DNA from: Heligmosomoides polygyrus polygyrus | Taxonomy: Eukaryota; Nematoda; Chromadorea; Rhabditida; Heligmosomidae | Reading direction: 5' to 3' | NCBI GenBank assembly: GCA_947396885.1 | Contig: OX377206.1 | Coordinates: 49,583,631-49,647,630, forward strand | DNA length: 64,000 bases | In this document: piece after piece, positions 47,314-58,700 of the stretch | Layout: each line of letters opens with the position of its first letter | How positions within the stretch are numbered: position 1 is the stretch's first letter | Translations under genes and position numbers: made by a program | The notes under the pieces: model-generated | What the model was told of the DNA's origin: nothing | Database searches by the model: none | Seen by the model: the letters and a program-made list of their open reading frames with translations, nothing else

Positions 47314-50300
47314 GGTTGGGCTACGTTCCTAGCCTGGCCAGCCATACTCGAAGCCGGAATGCCTGGTGTGGTCCGCTCGCCCAGCGTTAGGTGCCGGCGA
47401 AGTCGACGACTGAAGCTGGGTGAGGAATTATCACCAGATAGGTTGGGCTACGTTCCTAGCGTGGCCAGACATACTCAAAGCCGGAATGACTGGTGTGGTC
47501 CGCAGGTTCAGCCTCAGGGAGCTGCGAAGCCAACGACTGAGGCTGGGTGAGGAAATATCACCAGATAGGTTGGGCTACGTTCCTAGCCTGGCCAGCCATA
47601 CTCGAAGCCGGAATGCCTGGTGTGGTCCGCTCGCCCAGCGTTAGGTGCCGGCGAAGTCGACGACTGACGCTGGGTGAGGAATTATCACCAGATAGGTTGG
47701 GCTACGTTCCTAGCGTGGCCAGACATACTCAAAGCCGGAATGACTGGTGTGGTCCGCAGGTTCAGCCTCAGGGAGCTGCGAAGCCAACGACTGAGGCTGG
47801 GTGAGAAAGGATCACCAGCTGGGTTGCGCTTCGTTCTAAGCGTGGCCAGCCATACCCTATGTCGGAATGCCTGGCCTAGCCCGCGACACTGGTGGAGGAA
47901 GGACCAACAACTAGGTTGGGCTACGTTCCTAGCGTGGCCAGCCATACTCGAAGCCGGAATGACTGGCGTGGTCCGCAGGTCCAGCGTTAGGTGCCGGTGA
48001 AGTCGACGACTGACGCTGGGTGAGGAATTATTACCAGATAAGTTGGGCTACGTTCCTAGCCTGGCCAGCCATACTCGAAGCCGGAATGCCTGGTGTGGTC
48101 CGCACGTCCAGCGTTAGGTGCCGGCGAAGTCGACGACTGACGCTGGGTGAGAAAGGATCACCAGCTGGGTTGCGCTTCGTTCTTAGCGTGGACAGCCATA
48201 CCCTATTCCGGAATGCCTGGCCTAGCCTGCGACTCTCGTGGAGGAAGGACCAACAACTAGGTTGGGCTACGTTCCTAGCGTGGCCAGCCATACTCGAAGC
48301 CGGAATGCCTGGTGTGGTCCGCAGGTTCAGCCTCGGGGAGCTGCGAAGCCAACGACTGAGGCTGGGTGAGGAAATATCACCAGATAGGTTGGGCTACGTT
48401 CCTACCCTGACCAGCCATACTCGAAGCCGGAATGCCTGGTGTGGTCCGCACTTCCAGCGTGAGGTGCCGGTGAAGCCGACGAGTGACGCTGGGTGAGGAA
48501 TTATTACCAGATAGGTTGGGCTACGTTCCTAGCGTGGCCAGCCATACTCGAAGCCGGAATGACTGGCGTGGTCCGCAGGTCCAGCGTTAGGTGCCGGTGA
48601 AGTCGACGACTGACGCTGGGTGAGGAATTATTACCAGATAAGTTGGGCTACGTTCCTAGCCTGGCCAGCCATACTCGAAGCCGGAATGCCTGGTGTGGTC
48701 CGCACGTCCAGCGTTAGGTGCCGGCGAAGTCGACGACTGACGCTGGGTGAGAAAGGATCACCAGCTGGGTTGCGCTTCGTTCTTAGCGTGGCCAGCAATA
48801 CCCTATTCCGGAATGCCAGGCCTAGCCCGCGACTCTGGTGGAGGAAGGACCAACAACTAGGTTGGGCTACGTTCCTAGCGTGGCCAGCCATACTCGAAGC
48901 CGGAATGCCTGGTGTGGTCCGCACGTCCAGCGTTAGGTGCCGGCGAAGTCGACGACTGACGCTGGGTGAGAAAGGATCACCAGCTGGGTTGCGCTTCGTT
49001 CTTAGCGTGGCCAGCCATACCCTATTCCGGAATGCCTGGCCTAGCCCGCGACTCTCGTGGAGGAAGGACCAACAACTAGGTTGGGCTACCTTCCTAGCGT
49101 GGCCAGCCATACTCGAAGCCGGAATGCCTGGTGTGGTCCGCTCGTCCAGCGTTAGGTGCCGGCGAAGTCGACGACTGAGGCTGGGTGAGGAATTATTACC
49201 AGATAGGTTGGGCTACGTTCCTAGCCTGGCCAGCCATACTCGAAGCCGGAATGCCTGGTGTGGTCCGCTCGCCCAGCGTTAGGTGCCGGCGAAGTCGACG
49301 ACTGACGCTGGGTGAGGAATTATCACCAGATAGGTTGGGCTACGTTCCTAGCGTGGCCAGACATACTCAAAGCCGGAATGACTGGTGTGGTCCGCAGGTT
49401 CAGCCTCAGGGAGCTGCGAAGCCAACGACTGAGGCTGGGTGAGAAAGGATCACCAGCTGGGTTGCGCTTCGTTCTAAGCGTGGCCAGCCATACCCTATGT
49501 CGGAATGCCTGGCCTAGCCCGCGACACTGGTGGAGGAAGGACCAACAACTAGGTTGGGCTACGTTCCTAGCGTGGCCAGCCATACTCGAAGCCGGAATGA
49601 CTGGCGTGGTCCGCAGGTCCAGCGTTAGGTGCCGGTGAAGTCGACGACTGACGCTGGGTGAGGAATTATTACCAGATAAGTTGGGCTACGTTCCTAGCCT
49701 GGCCAGCCATACTCGAAGCCGGAATGCCTGGTGTGGTCCGCACGTCCAGCGTTAGGTGCCGGCGAAGTCGACGACTGACGCTGGGTGAGAAAGGATCACC
49801 AGCTGGGTTGCGCTTCGTTCTTAGCGTGGACAGCCATACCCTATTCCGGAATGCCTGGCCTAGCCTGCGACTCTCGTGGAGGAAGGACCAACAACTAGGT
49901 TGGGCTACGTTCCTAGCGTGGCCAGCCATACTCGAAGCCGGAATGCCTGGTGTGGTCCGCAGGTTCAGCCTCGGGGAGCTGCGAAGCCAACGACTGAGGC
50001 TGGGTGAGGAAATATCACCAGATAGGTTGGGCTACGTTCCTACCCTGACCAGCCATACTCGAAGCCGGAATGCCTGGTGTGGTCCGCACTTCCAGCGTGA
50101 GGTGCCGGTGAAGCCGACGAGTGACGCTGGGTGAGGAATTATTACCAGATAGGTTGGGCTACGTTCCTAGCGTGGCCAGCCATACTCGAAGCCGGAATGA
50201 CTGGCGTGGTCCGCACGTCCAGCGTTAGGTGCCGGCGAAGTCGACGACTGACGCTGGGTGAGAAAGGATCACCAGCTGGGTTGCGCTACGTTCCTAGCCT

Positions 50301-50472
50301 GGCCAGCCATACTCGAAGCCGGAATGCCTGGCCTAGCCCGCGACTCTCGTGGAGGAAGGACCAACAACTAGGTTGGGCTACGTTCCTAGCGTGGCCAGCC
50401 ATACTCGAAGCCGGAATGCCTGGTGTGGTCCGCTCGTCCAGCGTTAGGTGCCGGCGAAGTCGACGACTGACG
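47314..50472 (+). repeat. Block repeated at offset 4822 (copy 2)
   Basis: This is the counterpart of 42492-45650, with its own 1638-bp pair starting at 47695 and 49333. Beyond it, relative to 45.6-46.0 kb, 346 bp (two of 127 plus one of 92) are missing, and the offset becomes 4476 until about 51130. Confidence 0.85.
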
Positions 50473-51316
50473 CTGGGTGAGAAAGGATCACCAGCTGGGT
50501 TGCGCTTCGTTCTTAGCGTGGCCAGCCATACCCTATTCCGGAATGCCTGGCCTAGCCCGCGACTCTCGTGGAGGAAGGACCAAAAACTAGGTTGGGCTAC
50601 CTTCCTAGCGTGGCCAGCCATACTCGAAGCCGGAATGCCTGGTGTGGTCCGCTCGTCCAGCGTTAGGTGCCGGCGAAGTCGACGACTGAGGCTGGGTGAG
50701 GAATTATTACCAGATAGGTTGGGCTACGTTCCTAGCGTGGCCAGTCATACTCGAAGCCGGAATGACTGGCCTGGTCCGCAGGTCCAGCGTTAGGTGCCGG
50801 CGAAGTCGACGACTGACGCTGGGTGAGGAATTATAACCAGATAGGTTGGGCTACGTTCCTAGCGTGGCCAGACATACTCAAAGCCGGAATGACTGGTGTG
50901 GTCCGCAGGTTCAGTCTCAGGGAGCTGCGAAGCCAACGACTGAGGCTGGGTGAGGAAATATCACCAGATAGGTTGGGCTACGTTCCTAGCCTGGCCAGCC
51001 ATACTCGAAGCCGGAATGCCTGGCCTAGCCCGCGACTCTCGTGGAGGAAGGACCAACAACTAGGTTGGGCTACGTTCCTAGCGTGGCCAGCCATACTCGA
51101 AGCCGGAATGCCTGGTGTGGTCCGCTCGTCCAGCGTTAGGTGCCGGCGAAGTCGACGACTGACGCTGGGTGAGGAATTATTACCAGATAAGTTGGGCTAC
51201 GTTCCTAGCCTGGCCAGCCATACTCGAAGCCGGAATGCCTGGTGTGGTCCGCACGTCCAGCGTTAGGTGCCGGCGAAGTCGACGACTGACGCTGGGTGAG
51301 AAAGGGTCACCAGCTG

Positions 51317-51443
51317 GGTTGCGCTTCGTTCTTAGCGTGGACAGCCATACCCTATTCCGGAATGCCTGGTGTGGTCCGCAGGTTCAGCCTCAGGGAGCTG
51401 CGAAGCCAACGACTGAGGCTGGGTGAGGAAATATCACCAGATA
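51317..51443 (+). repeat. Chimeric unit: complete H2 head on an F tail
   Basis: The head is of the H2 type through ataccctattccggaatg and then continues as a 127-bp F tail (tgtggtccgcaggttcagcc). H2 heads otherwise carry b tails. The unit before it ends gaaagggtcaccag, a private A-to-G change. Copies are at 62021-62147 and 63659-63785. Confidence 0.82.
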
Positions 51444-51697
51444 GGTTGGGCTACGTTCCTAGCCTGGCCAGCCATACTCGAAGCCGGAATGCCTGGTGTG
51501 GTCCGCTCGCCCAGCGTTAGGTGCCGGCGAAGTCGACGACTGACGCTGGGTGAGGAATTATCACCAGATAGGTTGGGCTACGTTCCTAGCGTGGCCAGAC
51601 ATACTCAAAGCCGGAATGACTGGTGTGGTCCGCAGGTTCAGCCTCAGGGAGCTGCGAAGCCAACGACTGAGGCTGGGTGAGAAAGGATCACCAGCTG

Positions 51698-51881
51698 GGT
51701 TGCGCTTCGTTCTTAGCGTGGCCAGCCATACCCTATTCCGGAATGCCTGGCCTAGCCCGCGACTCTCGTGGAGGAAGGACCAACAACTAGGTTGGGCTAC
51801 GTTCCTTGCGTGGCCAGCCATACTCGAAGCCGGAATGCCTGGTCTAGCCCGCGACTCTCGTGGAGGAAGGACCAACAACTA
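51698..51881 (+). repeat. Two adjacent 92-bp units
   Basis: Bases 51698-51789 and 51790-51881 are both b units, the first with an H2 head and the second with an H1 head, a cttgcgtgg change and the ggtctagcccg tail. This is the only back-to-back b pair I noticed. Elsewhere b units are separated by at least one 127-bp unit. Confidence 0.85.
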
Positions 51882-52608
51882 GGTTGGGCTACGTTCCTAG
51901 CGTGGCCAGCCATACTCGAAGCCGGAATGCCTGGTGTGGTCCGCTCGTCCAGCGTTAGGTGCCGGCGAAGTCGACGACTGACGCTGGGTGAGGAATTATT
52001 ACCAGATAGGTTGGGCTACGTTCCTAGCCTGGCCAGCCATACTCGAAGCCGGAATGCCTGGTGTGATCCGCTCGCCCAGCGTTAGGTGCCGGCGAAGTCG
52101 ACGACTGACGCTGGGTGAGGAATTATCACCAGATAGGTTGGGCTACGTTCCTAGCGTGGCCAGACATACTCAAAGCCGGAATGACTGGTGTGGTCCGCAG
52201 GTTCAGCCTCAGGGAGCTGCGAAGCCAACGACTGAGGCTGGGTGAGGAAATATCACCAGATAGGTTGGGCTACGTTCCTAGCGTGGCCAGCCATACTCGA
52301 AGCCGGAATGCCTGGTGTGGTCCGCACGTCCAGCGTTAGGTGCCGGCGAAGTCGACGACTGACGCTGGGTGAGAAAGGATCACCAGCTGGGTTGCGCTTC
52401 GTTCTTAGCGTGGCCAGCCATACCCTATTCCGGAATGCCTGGCCTAGCCCGCGACTCTCGTGGAGGAAGGACCAACAACTAGGTTGGGCTACGTTCCTAG
52501 CGTGGCCAGCCATACTCGAAGCCGGAATGCCTGGTGTGGTCCGCTCGTCCAGCGTTAGGTGCCGGCGAAGTCGACGACTGACGCTGGGTGAGGAATTATT
52601 ACCAGGTA
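51882..52608 (+). repeat. Array segment, irregular junction zone
   Basis: S, F and b units only. It includes the private change gtgtgatccgctcg near 52065, shared with 54141, which links this segment to about 54.0-54.3 kb (offset 2076). No other feature is visible. Confidence 0.8.
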
Positions 52609-53300
52609 GGTTGGGCTACGTTCCTAGCCTGGCCAGCCATACTCGAAGCCGGAATGACTGGCGTGGTCCGCAGGTCCAGCGTTAGGTGCCGGCGAGGTCG
52701 ACGACTGACGCGGGGTGAGGAAGGATCACCAGCTGGGTTGCGCTTCGTTCTTAGCGTGGCCAGCCATACCCTATTCCGGAATGCCTGGCCTAGCCCGCGA
52801 CTCTGGTGGAGGAAGGACCAACAACTAGGCTGGGCTATGTTCCTAGCGTGGCCAGCCATACTCGAAGCCGGAATGCCTGGTGTGGTCCGCTCGTCCAGCG
52901 TTAGGTGCCGGCGAAGTCGACGACTGACGCTGGGTGAGGAATTATTACCAGGTAGGTTGGGCTACGTTCCTAGCCTGGCCAGCCATACTCGAAGCCGGAA
53001 TGACTGGCGTGGTCCGCAGGTCCAGCGTTAGGTGCCGGCGAGGTCGACGACTGACGCGGGGTGAGGAAGGATCACCAGCTGGGTTGCGCTTCGTTCTTAG
53101 CGTGGCCAGCCATACCCTATTCCGGAATGCCTGGCCTAGCCCGCGACTCTGGTGGAGGAAGGACCAACAACTAGGCTGGGCTATGTTCCTAGCGTGGCCA
53201 GCCGTACTCGAAGCCGGAATGCCTGGTGTGGTCCGCTCGTCCAGCGTTAGGTGCCGGCGAAGTCGACGACTGACGCTGGGTGAGGAATTATTACCAGATA
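52609..53300 (+). repeat. 346-bp tandem pair
   Basis: Three units (two of 127, one of 92; 346 bp) at 52609-52954 are repeated from 52955. The A-to-G change in ccaggtagg just before each copy (52606 and 52952) confirms the duplication. The order then continues as in 26230-27900 (offset 26725). Confidence 0.83.
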
Positions 53301-54465
53301 GGTTGGGCTACGTTCCTAGCCTGGCCAGCCATACTCGAAGCCGGAATGCCTGGCCTAGCCCGCGACTCTGGTGGAGGAAGGACCAACAACTAGGTTGGGC
53401 TACGTTCCTAGCGTGGCCAGCCATACTCGAAGCCGGAATGCCTGGTGTGGTCCGCACGTCCAGCGTTAGGTGCCGGCGAAGTCGACGACTGACGCTGGGT
53501 GAGAAAGGATCACCAGCTGGGTTGCGCTTCGTTGTTAGCGTGGCAAGCCATACCCTATTCCGGAATGCCTGGCCTAGCCCGCGACTCTGGTGGAGGAAGG
53601 ACCAACAACTAGGCTGGGCTATGTTCCTAGCGTGGACAGCCGTACTCGAAGCCGGAATGCCTGGTGTGGTCCGCTCGTCCAGCGTTAGGTGCCGGCGAAG
53701 TCGACGACTGACGCTGGGTGAGGAATTATAACCAGATAGGTTGGGCTACGTTCCTAGCGTGGCCAGACATACTCAAAGCCGGAATGACTGGTGTGGTCCG
53801 CAGGTTCAGTCTCAGGGAGCTGCGAAGCCAACGACTGAGGCTGGGTGAGGAAATATCACCAGATAGGTTGGGCTACGTTCCTAGCCTGGCCAGCCATACT
53901 CGAAGCCGGAATGCCTGGTCTAGCCCGCGACTCTCGTGGAGGAAGGACCAACAACTAGGTTGGGCTACGTTCCTAGCGTGGCCAGCCATACTCGAAGCCG
54001 GAATGCCTGGTGTGGTCCGCTCGTCCAGCGTTAGGTGCCGGCGAAGTCGACGACTGACGCTGGGTGAGGAATTATTACCAGATAGGTTGGGCTACGTTCC
54101 TAGCCTGGCCAGCCATACTCGAAGCCGGAATGCCTGGTGTGATCCGCTCGCCCAGCGTTAGGTGCCGGCGAAGTCGACGACTGACGCTGGGTGAGGAATT
54201 ATCACCAGATAGGTTGGGCTACGTTCCTAGCGTGGCCAGACATACTCAAAGCCGGAATGACTGGTGTGGTCCGCAGGTTCAGCCTCAGGGAGCTGCGAAG
54301 CCAACGACTGAGGCTGGGTGAGGAAATATCACCAGATAGGTTGGGCTACGTTCCTAGCCTGGCCAGCCATACTCGAAGCCGGAATGCCTGGTGTGGTCCG
54401 CTCGCCCAGCGTTAGGTGCCGGCGAAGTCGACGACTGACGCTGGGTGAGGAATTATCACCAGATA
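53301..54465 (+). repeat. Array segment related to 26.6-27.5 kb
   Basis: It carries the gttgttagcg, gtggacagccg and gaattataacc marker run also found at about 14.4, 19.1, 26.8, 28.5, 34.3 and 35.3 kb, then leads into ctcgccc S and actcaaagcc F units. It is satellite only. Confidence 0.82.
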
Positions 54466-55722
54466 GGTTGGGCTACGTTCCTAGCGTGGCCAGACATACT
54501 CAAAGCCGGAATGACTGGTGTGGTCCGCAGGTTCAGCCTCAGGGAGCTGCGAAGCCAACGACTGAGGCTGGGTGAGAAAGGATCACCAGCTGGGTTGCGC
54601 TTCGTTCTAAGCGTGGCCAGCCATACCCTATGTCGGAATGCCTGGCCTAGCCCGCGACACTGGTGGAGGAAGGACCAACAACTAGGTTGGGCTACGTTCC
54701 TAGCGTTGCCAGCCATACTCGAAGCCGGAATGACTGGTGTGGTCCGCAGGTTCAGCCTCAGGGAGCTGCGAAGCCAACGACTGAGGCTGGGTGAGGAATT
54801 ATTACCAGATAGGTTGGGCTACGTTCCTAGCGTGGCCAGCCATACTCGAAGCCGGAATGACTGGCGTGGTCCGCAGGTCCAGCGTTAGGTGCCGGTGAAG
54901 TCGACGACTGACGCTGGGTGAGGAATTATTACCAGATAAGTTGGGCTACGTTCCTAGCCTGGCCAGCCATACTCGAAGCCGGAATGCCTGGTGTGGTCCG
55001 CACGTCCAGCGTTAGGTGCCGGCGAAGTCGACGACTGACGCTGGGTGAGAAAGGATCACCAGCTGGGTTGCGCTTCGTTCTTAGCGTGGCAAGCTATACC
55101 CTATTCCGGAATGCCAGGCCTAGCCCGCAACTCTGGTGGAGGAAGGACCAACAACTAGGTTGGGCTACGTTCCTAGCGTGGCCAGCCAAACTCGAAGCCG
55201 GAATGCCTGGTGTGGTCCGCACGTCCAGCGTTAGGTGCCGGCGAAGTCGACGACTGACGCTGGGTGAGAAAGGATCACCAGCTGGGTTGCGCTTCGTTCT
55301 TAGCGTGGCCAGCCATACCCTATTCCGGAATGCCTGGCCTAGCCCGCGACTCTCGTGGAGGAAGGACCAACAACTAGGTTGGGCTACCTTCCTAGCGTGG
55401 CCAGCCATACTCGAAGCCGGAATGCCTGGTGTGGTCCGCTCGTCCAGCGTTAGGTGCCGGCGAAGTCGACGACTGACGCTGGGTGAGGAATTATTACCAG
55501 ATAGGTTGGGCTACGTTCCTAGCGTGGCCAGTCATACTCGAAGCCGGAATGCCTGGCCTAGCCCGCGACTCTGGTGGAGGAAGGACCAACAACTAGGTTG
55601 GGCTACGTTCCTAGCGTGGCCAGCCATACTCGAAGCCGGAATGACTGGCGTGGTCCGCTCGCCCAGCGTTAGGTGCCGGCGAAGTCGACGACTGACGCTG
55701 GGTGAGGAATTATCACCAGATA
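54466..55722 (+). repeat. Truncated copy of the 2203-bp repeat (1257 bp)
   Basis: The first 11 units of the higher-order repeat (seven of 127, four of 92) match 40543 onward at offset 13923, including the G-to-T mark at 54707. Near 55651-55657 an S unit joins gactggcgtggtccgc to tcgcccagcg, a hybrid of two positions in the repeat, and a second copy begins. Confidence 0.87.
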
Positions 55723-58700
55723 GGTTGGGCTACGTTCCTAGCGTGGCCAGACATACTCAAAGCCGGAATGACTGGTGTGGTCCGCAGGTTCAGCCTCAGG
55801 GAGCTGCGAAGCCAACGACTGAGGCTGGGTGAGAAAGGATCACCAGCTGGGTTGCGCTTCGTTCTAAGCGTGGCCAGCCATACCCTATGTCGGAATGCCT
55901 GGCCTAGCCCGCGACACTGGTGGAGGAAGGACCAACAACTAGGTTGGGCTACGTTCCTAGCGTTGCCAGCCATACTCGAAGCCGGAATGACTGGTGTGGT
56001 CCGCAGGTTCAGCCTCAGGGAGCTGCGAAGCCAACGACTGAGGCTGGGTGAGGAATTATTACCAGATAGGTTGGGCTACGTTCCTAGCGTGGCCAGCCAT
56101 ACTCGAAGCCGGAATGACTGGCGTGGTCCGCAGGTCCAGCGTTAGGTGCCGGTGAAGTCGACGACTGACGCTGGGTGAGGAATTATTACCAGATAAGTTG
56201 GGCTACGTTCCTAGCCTGGCCAGCCATACTCGAAGCCGGAATGCCTGGTGTGGTCCGCACGTCCAGCGTTAGGTGCCGGCGAAGTCGACGACTGACGCTG
56301 GGTGAGAAAGGATCACCAGCTGGGTTGCGCTTCGTTCTTAGCGTGGCAAGCTATACCCTATTCCGGAATGCCAGGCCTAGCCCGCAACTCTGGTGGAGGA
56401 AGGACCAACAACTAGGTTGGGCTACGTTCCTAGCGTGGCCAGCCAAACTCGAAGCCGGAATGCCTGGTGTGGTCCGCACGTCCAGCGTTAGGTGCCGGCG
56501 AAGTCGACGACTGACGCTGGGTGAGAAAGGATCACCAGCTGGGTTGCGCTTCGTTCTTAGCGTGGCCAGCCATACCCTATTCCGGAATGCCTGGCCTAGC
56601 CCGCGACTCTCGTGGAGGAAGGACCAACAACTAGGTTGGGCTACCTTCCTAGCGTGGCCAGCCATACTCGAAGCCGGAATGCCTGGTGTGGTCCGCTCGT
56701 CCAGCGTTAGGTGCCGGCGAAGTCGACGACTGACGCTGGGTGAGGAATTATTACCAGATAGGTTGGGCTACGTTCCTAGCGTGGCCAGTCATACTCGAAG
56801 CCGGAATGCCTGGCCTAGCCCGCGACTCTGGTGGAGGAAGGACCAACAACTAGGTTGGGCTACGTTCCTAGCGTGGCCAGCCATACTCGAAGCCGGAATG
56901 ACTGGCGTGGTCCGCAGGTCCAGCGTTAGGTGCCGGCGAGGTCGACGACTGACGCGGGGTGAGGAAGGATCATCAGCTCGGTTGCGCTACGTTCCTAGCG
57001 TGGCCAGCCATACCCTATTCCGGAATGCCTGGCCTAGCCCGCGACTCTGGTGGAGGAAGGACCAACAACTAGGCTGGGCTATGTTCCTAGCGTGGCCAGC
57101 CGTACTCGAAGCCGGAATGCCTGGTGTGGTCCGCTCGTCCAGCGATAGGTGCCGGCGAAGTCGACGACTGACGCTGGGTGAGGAATTATTACCAGATAGG
57201 TTGGGCTACGTTCCTAGCGTGGCCAGCCATACTCGAAGCCGGAATGACTGGCGTGGTCCGCAGGTTCAGTCTCAGGGAGCTGCGAAGCCAACGACTGAGG
57301 CTGGGTGAGGAAATATCACCAGATAGGTTGGGCTACGTTCCTAGCCTGGCCAGCCATACTCGAAGCCGGAATGCCTGGCCTAGCCCGCGACTCTCGTGGA
57401 GGAAGGACCAACAACTAGGTTGGGCTACGTTCCTAGCGTGGCCAGCCATACTCGAAGCCGGAATGCCTGGTGTGGTCCGCTCGTCCAGCGTTAGGTGCCG
57501 GCGAAGTCGACGACTGACGCTGGGTGAGGAATTATTACCAGATAGGTTGGGCTACGTTCCTAGCCTGGCCAGCCATACTCGAAGCCGGAATGCCTGGTGT
57601 GGTCCGCTCGCCCAGCGTTAGGTGCAGGCGAAGTCGACGACTGACGCTGGGTGAGGAATTATTACCAGATAGGTTGGGCTACGTTCCTAGCCTGGCCAGC
57701 CATACTCGAAGCCGGAATGCCTGGTGTGGTCCGCTCGCCCAGCGTTAGGTGCCGGCGAAGTCGACGACTGAAGCTGGGTGAGGAATTATCACCAGATAGG
57801 TTGGGCTACGTTCCTAGCGTGGCCAGACATACTCAAAGCCGGAATGACTGGTGTGGTCCGCAGGTTCAGCCTCAGGGAGCTGCGAAGCCAACGACTGAGG
57901 CTGGGTGAGGAAATATCACCAGATAGGTTGGGCTACGTTCCTAGCCTGGCCAGCCATACTCGAAGCCGGAATGCCTGGTGTGGTCCGCTCGCCCAGCGTT
58001 AGGTGCCGGCGAAGTCGACGACTGACGCTGGGTGAGGAATTATCACCAGATAGGTTGGGCTACGTTCCTAGCGTGGCCAGACATACTCAAAGCCGGAATG
58101 ACTGGTGTGGTCCGCAGGTTCAGCCTCAGGGAGCTGCGAAGCCAACGACTGAGGCTGGGTGAGAAAGGATCACCAGCTGGGTTGCGCTTCGTTCTAAGCG
58201 TGGCCAGCCATACCCTATGTCGGAATGCCTGGCCTAGCCCGCGACACTGGTGGAGGAAGGACCAACAACTAGGTTGGGCTACGTTCCTAGCGTGGCCAGC
58301 CATACTCGAAGCCGGAATGACTGGCGTGGTCCGCAGGTCCAGCGTTAGGTGCCGGTGAAGTCGACGACTGACGCTGGGTGAGGAATTATTACCAGATAAG
58401 TTGGGCTACGTTCCTAGCCTGGCCAGCCATACTCGAAGCCGGAATGCCTGGTGTGGTCCGCACGTCCAGCGTTAGGTGCCGGCGAAGTCGACGACTGACG
58501 CTGGGTGAGAAAGGATCACCAGCTGGGTTGCGCTTCGTTCTTAGCGTGGACAGCCATACCCTATTCCGGAATGCCTGGCCTAGCCTGCGACTCTCGTGGA
58601 GGAAGGACCAACAACTAGGTTGGGCTACGTTCCTAGCGTGGCCAGCCATACTCGAAGCCGGAATGCCTGGTGTGGTCCGCAGGTTCAGCCTCGGGGAGCT

